Shown here in pieces: positions 1 through 3,899 of a stretch of 6,596 nt of DNA. The position numbers were made by a program, and so were the translations under genes. Numbering within the stretch: position 1 is the first letter of the stretch; the number at the start of each line of letters is the position of its first letter. The notes below the pieces were generated by a model. That model searched no databases, was not told the DNA's origin, and was given only the letters and a program-made list of their open reading frames with translations. Source of the DNA: Oscillospiraceae bacterium (GTDB taxonomy: Bacteria > Bacillota > Clostridia > Oscillospirales > Acutalibacteraceae); the NCBI GenBank assembly GCA_902782805.1, contig CACZON010000242.1:1-6596 (forward strand). The letters are read 5' to 3'.

Positions 1-2
1 AC

Positions 3-1469
3 TCGAACGATCCTTCAAAGGATACGGTCGTCGGAACCTGGACCTCCCGCGATCCCAACGACGGCTCCGAGGTGGATATCAACGTCGACATGAAGGAAGG
101 AAACGGCTCCTTCACGCTCCACTCAAAGGACGAGAAGGGCAACGAGGTCGATCTGGGCATGAGCGGGAAATTCGACGATAACGGCGGAAGCGTGGAGCTC
201 ACGAGCAGCTACAAGGACGCCGAAACCGGCGAAAGCGGCAATATGCGCATGACTGCGGACCTCGACGCAAACGGCGAGGTCACGACGGCAAACTATTCGC
301 AGACCATGACGGACAAGGACGGCGTGACCGAAGCGATGAAGATGTTCGTCGACCAGACCGGCGGAACGATGGAAATGACCGACGGTATGAAGGCACATTT
401 CGATAAAGACGAAAACGGCGAGATCCGGTCCTTCGAGGCAACGGATGAAGACGGCTCCTTTATGAAATGGGACAAGGATACCGGAACGGAATTCTCAGAT
501 AAAAAGACCGGCGACTACTATAAAGCGGACGCGGACGGGAAGATGGAATCGATCCATACCACGCCCGACGGCGCCGGGTACAGCTACGATTACCACGACG
601 GCACCGGTCTCTATACCGGCCCGGACGGCTCGTCGCTCGTCTGGACGCACGACGACAACGGCGACCTCGTGATCACCTCCACGGACGGCACCTACTCCGT
701 GGACGAGGAAGGTAATATTTACCGAAACGGCGAGCCGCTGCGCGAAAACGGCAAATGGCTCAATACCGATACGGGCTTCAAGCCGGAAAGCTCCGGGGAA
801 TCGAGTGAAGAATCCGGCGAGGAATCCGAAGACGAATCCTCCGAAGAGGAAAGCTCCGAGGAAGAGAGCTCCGAGGAAGAGAGCTCCGAAGAGCCCGTCG
901 CCTACCCCACTCTTGAGGAGCTGCTCGGCTCCTATCCGAAAGGCTCGCTCACGGTCACGAGCCTCGTGATCCCGGAGGAGACCAAGGAGCGGGTCAAGGC
1001 CGCGAACGAGGCAAGCGAAGGCGGCGAAGACGGAGACGAGGGCTGCGATTTCAACATCGACCTCGATTCGATCGACGCCGAGGCGTTTACCGGCTATAAG
1101 ACCGCCGCACCGTTCACGATCACGCAGGTCGGCGAAAACCAGATCCACTTCGCATTCGACAGCGATTCCGACTCGAGCTCGGCAAACCAGCTCAACGACA
1201 TGACCTACGATCCGGCGACCGGCACGCTCCGGATGGCTCCGTTCGAAGACGAGCAGGGGTACGGTACGTTCGTGATCCAATGCACCTACGCTGAAGACGG
1301 CTCCGTCGCGTTGGACGGTGTGCTCACCGAAAACTTCAAGGGCCTCTACGAGGGCATCTCTATATCCCTTGCCATTTCGAACACCGGCGCGCCCGAGGAA
1401 GAACCCGAAGACGAGGAACCGGACGACGAGGAAGAACCTCCCAAGCAGTCCGGCGCGGCGCAGCAGTAA
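3..1469 (+). CDS. Acidic, Asp-Gly-turn-rich putative exported protein (5' end outside window)
   Basis: The frame is open from the left edge (codons from base 3) to TAA at 1467-1469, so the N-terminus and any signal peptide or lipobox lie outside; the GTG at 72 is internal, because the frame continues upstream with VVGTWTS. I recognise no family. About a quarter of the residues are Asp or Glu (114 of the 465 after base 72). The first part (to about 780) is a run of short beta-strand-like segments separated by D-x-D/N-G turns, including tyrosine-rich YSYDYHDGTGLYTGPDG. A Ser/Glu linker (about 783-896) follows. Then comes a globular domain (about 900-1376, starting TLEELLGSY) with only two cysteines, in GDEGCDF and VIQCTY, which could form a disulfide. 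A Pro/Glu tail ends the protein. There is no LPXTG motif and no C-terminal membrane helix. Export is inferred from composition and from the Lgt-like neighbour one base downstream. Function unknown. Confidence 0.85.
   Translation, partial: SNDPSKDTVVGTWTSRDPNDGSEVDINVDMKEGNGSFTLHSKDEKGNEVDLGMSGKFDDNGGSVELTSSYKDAETGESGNMRMTADLDANGEVTTANYSQTMTDKDGVTEAMKMFVDQTGGTMEMTDGMKAHFDKDENGEIRSFEATDEDGSFMKWDKDTGTEFSDKKTGDYYKADADGKMESIHTTPDGAGYSYDYHDGTGLYTGPDGSSLVWTHDDNGDLVITSTDGTYSVDEEGNIYRNGEPLRENGKWLNTDTGFKPESSGESSEESGEESEDESSEEESSEEESSEEESSEEPVAYPTLEELLGSYPKGSLTVTSLVIPEETKERVKAANEASEGGEDGDEGCDFNIDLDSIDAEAFTGYKTAAPFTITQVGENQIHFAFDSDSDSSSANQLNDMTYDPATGTLRMAPFEDEQGYGTFVIQCTYAEDGSVALDGVLTENFKGLYEGISISLAISNTGAPEEEPEDEEPDDEEEPPKQSGAAQQ
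840..893 (+). repeat. 15-bp in-frame tandem repeat encoding SEEES
   Basis: Units of TCC-GAR-GAR-GAR-AGC lie at 840-854, 855-869 and 870-884, with a partial copy (TCC GAA GAG) at 885-893. The second and third units are identical; the first differs at wobble positions. More degenerate Ser/Glu codons precede the array (about 783-839). It encodes a flexible, highly charged linker between the turn-rich N-terminal part and the C-terminal globular domain. Because the unit is 15 bp, copy-number change would alter linker length without breaking the frame. Confidence 0.9.
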
Positions 1470-1470
1470 T

Positions 1471-2259
1471 ATGGCACCGCAGCTTTCCCTTTTCGGGCTG
1501 ACGGTCAAATCCTATTCGCTGTGCGCGGCTATAGCGGCGATCGTATGCGCCGCCGCAGTCTTCCGGCCGCTTCGGCGCATCGGGATCAAAAAAAGCGGCG
1601 TGCTTTTGCTGCTCCTTTCGATGTGCGCGGCGTTTCTGATCGGCGCGCGGCTTTGGAACGTCGCGCTCAACCCCTCCGCTTACGGCGAACGGCGCCCCTG
1701 GTATACGCCGAGGATGGTCGGGCTGAGCCTTTACGGCGGGCTGCTGGGCGCTTTCCTCGTGCTGTGGATCGCCTCCCGGCTAATGCGCCTGCGGCTTTTG
1801 CCGCTGCTCGACGCGTTTACCTATCCCTTCGCGCTCGCGTTCTGCATCGCGCGGATCGGCTGCTTCCTAAACGGCTGCTGCGGCGGCGTTTCGACAAAAC
1901 TCCCCTGGGGCGTGGTCTTCCCCTCCGGAAAAGACGCGATCCCCGGCTCGCTGATCGCCATCCGGAACGCGGTGCATCCGACGCAGCTCTACGAGCTTTT
2001 GCTGGCGCTTGTCGGGATTTTGCTTTGCTCTCTGCTGCTCAAAAAGCGAAACGCACCCCCCGGCAGAAGAGCCTTCCTCTACGGGATCTGGTTCTGCGCG
2101 ATGCGCCTCGCGGTGCTCCCTCTGCGCGCCCTCCCCTACAGCGCAGCGGTCAAAACGATCCTCTACCCCGCGATCTATCTTCTTTTGATCGCGCTCGGTG
2201 TGTTCCTTCTGATCCGGACCGCGGGAAAGCGCTCCTCCCCGAACGACGGCGTCAAATGA
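1471..2259 (+). CDS. Lgt-family (prolipoprotein diacylglyceryl transferase-like) membrane protein, divergent subtype
   Basis: This 262-residue, strongly hydrophobic protein has about seven likely membrane segments and fits the Lgt family. Landmarks: Y15 in the first helix, SLYGGLLG at 86-93, ARIGCFLNGCCGG at 127-139, LPWGVVFP at 144-151, HPTQLYE at 169-175, and R212/R219 near the C-terminus. True Lgt transfers diacylglyceryl from phosphatidylglycerol to the lipobox cysteine of prelipoproteins in the cytoplasmic membrane. Aligned by eye to E. coli Lgt, Y26, R143, G154 and R239 have counterparts (Y15, R128, G139, R212). H103, N146, E151 and E243 are replaced by Y88, C131, C136 and L216. The GCF..GCC pattern marks a divergent branch usually annotated only as Lgt family, so I give no gene symbol. 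The ATG at 1471 is one base after the upstream stop and has no Shine-Dalgarno, which suggests translational coupling. The frame is open further upstream (to 1318), but that stretch is Arg/Pro/Thr-rich and reads as a shadow. Family is confident; enzymatic activity is uncertain. Confidence 0.88.
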   Translation: MAPQLSLFGLTVKSYSLCAAIAAIVCAAAVFRPLRRIGIKKSGVLLLLLSMCAAFLIGARLWNVALNPSAYGERRPWYTPRMVGLSLYGGLLGAFLVLWIASRLMRLRLLPLLDAFTYPFALAFCIARIGCFLNGCCGGVSTKLPWGVVFPSGKDAIPGSLIAIRNAVHPTQLYELLLALVGILLCSLLLKKRNAPPGRRAFLYGIWFCAMRLAVLPLRALPYSAAVKTILYPAIYLLLIALGVFLLIRTAGKRSSPNDGVK

Positions 2260-2271
2260 TCCGACAATACG

Positions 2272-2309
2272 AAAACGCCGCCGAACCGTTTTGGTTCGGC
2301 GGCGTTTTT
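2272..2309. terminator. Bidirectional intrinsic terminator between convergent genes
   Basis: A perfect 16-bp inverted repeat (left arm 2272-2287, right arm 2293-2308) encloses the 5-base loop GTTTT. The stem has a GC-rich core (CGCCGCCG) and A4/T4 ends; on the plus strand it runs into TTTTT at 2305-2309, and on the minus strand it ends in TTTT. It lies 12 bases after the Lgt-like stop codon (2259) and 61 bases past the minus-strand GNAT stop (2370), so it can end transcription from both sides. Confidence 0.93.
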
Positions 2310-2369
2310 CATGCTCTGAAAGCTTCGGATCCGCTTTTTTGCCCGTTTGACGCGGCAAATTCCGGATCC

Positions 2370-2867
2370 TCATTTTCCGTCTGCAAGAATCTTTTCGTAA
2401 AAGACGACGTCCAGCCATCTTCCGCCTTTGAATCCCGCCTGATGAAGCCTTCCGGCAAGGCGGAACCCGCACGCTTCGTGGAAGCGCCGGCTGCCGAGAT
2501 TTTCGGCGGTGATCACCGCGTAGAGACTGTGAAATCCCCTTTTGAGGAGCTCGCGTTCAAGCGCACCGTAGAGCGCTTTCCCGATCCCGCGCCGCTGGGC
2601 CGAACGGTCGAGATACACCGAACATTCTACGCTTTTCGCATAGGCGGGGCGCTCGATATAGAACGCGTGGGCGTAGGCGTAGCCGAGGATCTTTTCGCCT
2701 TCGAATGCAACGAAATAGGGATATTTTTCCGAAATCGTACGGATGCGCTGTTCGAATTCGGCAGCCGTCGGCGCCTGCGTCTCAAAGGTGACGGTCGTGG
2801 GGATCGACTGCGCGTATATCGCAGCGAGAGCCGCAGCATCCTGCGGCTCGGCAAATCGAATCGTCAT
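2370..2867 (-). CDS. GNAT N-acetyltransferase, phosphinothricin acetyltransferase / MnaT-like
   Basis: The 165-residue protein is a single GNAT domain, the usual length for this subfamily. Visible landmarks: N-terminal IRFAEPQDAAALAAIY; the IPTTVTFET segment typical of phosphinothricin-acetyltransferase relatives (about 22-30); GYAYAHAFYIERPAY (62-76); the strand SVECSVYLD with E81; the acetyl-CoA pyrophosphate loop QRRGIGKALY (91-100); TAENLGSRRFHEACGF (120-135); and the closing GRWLDVVFYEK (149-159). Family members acetylate small amino-group substrates such as methionine sulfone/sulfoximine, phosphinothricin or other amino-acid analogues. The real substrate cannot be read from the sequence, and herbicide resistance should not be assumed. 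Its ATG overlaps the pfkA stop by four bases (ATGA) and has no Shine-Dalgarno, so it is probably translated by coupling to pfkA on the same transcript. It is the last gene of the unit and is followed by the shared terminator. Confidence 0.92.
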   Translation of the reverse strand: MTIRFAEPQDAAALAAIYAQSIPTTVTFETQAPTAAEFEQRIRTISEKYPYFVAFEGEKILGYAYAHAFYIERPAYAKSVECSVYLDRSAQRRGIGKALYGALERELLKRGFHSLYAVITAENLGSRRFHEACGFRLAGRLHQAGFKGGRWLDVVFYEKILADGK

Positions 2868-3832
2868 ATGGACAGTCTGCGCGCGATCTTATATTTATCG
2901 CGGTCGAATACGCGCTTCATCGAAAGCGCCTCGCCGATCTCGAGGTCCGTGATCGCACCGTTTTTCATCACGACGACGCGGCAGTCCTCTCCGTTTTTGA
3001 TCAGCTCCACCGCGCGGTAACCCATCAATCCGGCAACGGTACGGTCGCGCTGCGTGGGCGCGCCGCCGCGCTGTACGTAGCCGAGAATCGTAACGGTCGT
3101 ATCAAATCCGGTTTCCTGGCGGATCCGGTAGGCGATCTCCTGGGTATTGCCGACGCCTTCGGCAACAACGATGATGAAATGCTTTTTACCTTTGGAATCG
3201 GCTTCGCGCATTTTTTCGATGATGTCTTTTTCAAAATCGATTTCGATTTCGGGTACGAGAACGGCAAACGCACCGACGGCCAGCGCCGTCTGGATCGCGA
3301 TATCGCCGCAATGGCGTCCCATCACTTCGATTACGCAGCAGCGGTCGTGGGAAACCGTGGTATCGCGGATCTTGTCCGTCATCTGTACGGCCGTATTGAT
3401 CGCGGTGTCGAAACCGATCGTATATTCGGTGCAGGCGATGTCGTTGTCGATCGTTCCCGGGATCCCGATGCAGGGTACGCCCGCTCTGGAAAGCTCGAGC
3501 GCGCCGCGGAAGGATCCGTCGCCGCCGATCACGATGACCCCGTCGAAATTGCGCGCGCGGCAGACGGCAGCCGCTTTTTCGATTCCGGCAGGCGTCGCAA
3601 ATTCCGCGCTGCGCGAAGTGCGCAGCATCGTACCGCCGAGGCCGATGATATTGGAAACGCTGCGCAGATTCATCTTGTAGATATCGTCGTCGATCAGGCC
3701 GGAATATCCCCGGTTGACGCCGTATACATCGAATCCGAAATAGATGCCTGCGCGCACGACGGCACGAACGGCCGCGTTCATACCCGGAGCGTCTCCGCCG
3801 CTGGTCAGAACTGCAATCCTTCTCTTCGCCAT
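2864..3832 (-). CDS. pfkA: ATP-dependent 6-phosphofructokinase
   Basis: The cytosolic, probably tetrameric enzyme phosphorylates fructose-6-phosphate to fructose-1,6-bisphosphate, the committed step of glycolysis. Its 322 residues match the bacterial PfkA length (about 320). Motifs: TSGGDAPGMNAAVR (10-23), nucleotide loop GGDGS (103-107), PGTIDND (125-131) with the presumed catalytic base D129, MGRHCGD (171-177), KGKKH (214-218) and QRGG (254-257). Glycines after the loop Asp (G106) and before TIDND (G126) indicate ATP rather than pyrophosphate as donor. Counterparts of allosteric-site residues are present (R23, R27, R156, K216/K217 region), so ADP/PEP control is plausible. Unusually, the segment reading ETRVTVLGHVQRGG in Geobacillus PfkA reads DTTVTILGYVQRGG here, so the counterparts of R243 and H249, which contact fructose-6-phosphate, are T246 and Y252. 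The start is supported by GGAGG seven bases upstream. It sits 63 bases downstream of dnaE, as in many Bacillota, with its own apparent promoter. Confidence 0.96.
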   Translation of the reverse strand: MAKRRIAVLTSGGDAPGMNAAVRAVVRAGIYFGFDVYGVNRGYSGLIDDDIYKMNLRSVSNIIGLGGTMLRTSRSAEFATPAGIEKAAAVCRARNFDGVIVIGGDGSFRGALELSRAGVPCIGIPGTIDNDIACTEYTIGFDTAINTAVQMTDKIRDTTVSHDRCCVIEVMGRHCGDIAIQTALAVGAFAVLVPEIEIDFEKDIIEKMREADSKGKKHFIIVVAEGVGNTQEIAYRIRQETGFDTTVTILGYVQRGGAPTQRDRTVAGLMGYRAVELIKNGEDCRVVVMKNGAITDLEIGEALSMKRVFDRDKYKIARRLSI

Positions 3833-3839
3833 AAAGAAA

Positions 3840-3844
3840 CCTCC
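3840..3844 (-). promoter_or_regulatory. Shine-Dalgarno of pfkA
   Basis: On the minus strand GGAGG lies 7 bases before the ATG at 3832-3830. It is a strong site that fixes the pfkA start. The GNAT gene behind pfkA lacks such a site. Confidence 0.9.
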
Positions 3845-3869
3845 ACGAAATCAATCACTTTCTGTGTTT

Positions 3870-3899
3870 ATGATAAATCTTTTTCCCGCTTCTTGTCAA
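3870..3899 (-). promoter_or_regulatory. Predicted sigma-A promoter of pfkA-GNAT
   Basis: On the minus strand a consensus -35 box TTGACA (3899-3894) is followed after 18 bases by TATCAT (3875-3870), five of six matches to TATAAT. Transcription would start near 3863, giving a leader of about 30 bases that contains the pfkA Shine-Dalgarno. The -35 box overlaps the dnaE stop codon (TGA at 3898-3896). No terminator hairpin separates dnaE from pfkA, so read-through from dnaE probably adds to this promoter. Confidence 0.7.

Noticed and set aside
402..437. True EF-hand in the acidic protein
   Set aside because: The loop matches the consensus, but the flanks look like beta strands with further Asp-Gly turns rather than helices. 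I therefore report it only as a possible metal-binding turn.
1318..1470. N-terminal extension of the Lgt-like gene to a GTG at 1318
   Set aside because: The added 51 residues are Arg/Thr/Pro/Lys-rich, overlap the acidic gene in another frame and do not resemble an Lgt N-terminus. ATG 1471 gives the expected start before the first helix.
495..1508. Long minus-strand open frame (337 codons) antisense to the acidic gene
   Set aside because: Its predicted protein is Arg/Val/Gly/Phe-rich with no recognisable motif. It arises because GC-rich Asp/Glu/Gly codons rarely give stops in reverse. The plus frame has coherent domain structure.
2318..2340. Second terminator (GAAAGC...GCTTTTTT) after the main hairpin
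   Set aside because: The stem is only about five or six A/T-rich pairs with a nine-base loop. The strong hairpin just upstream is sufficient.
1521..3020. 499-codon plus-strand open frame
   Set aside because: It runs across the Lgt-like gene, the terminator, GNAT and part of pfkA, and is Arg/Ala/Pro-rich in the manner of a shadow frame. The genes it overlaps have clear family motifs.
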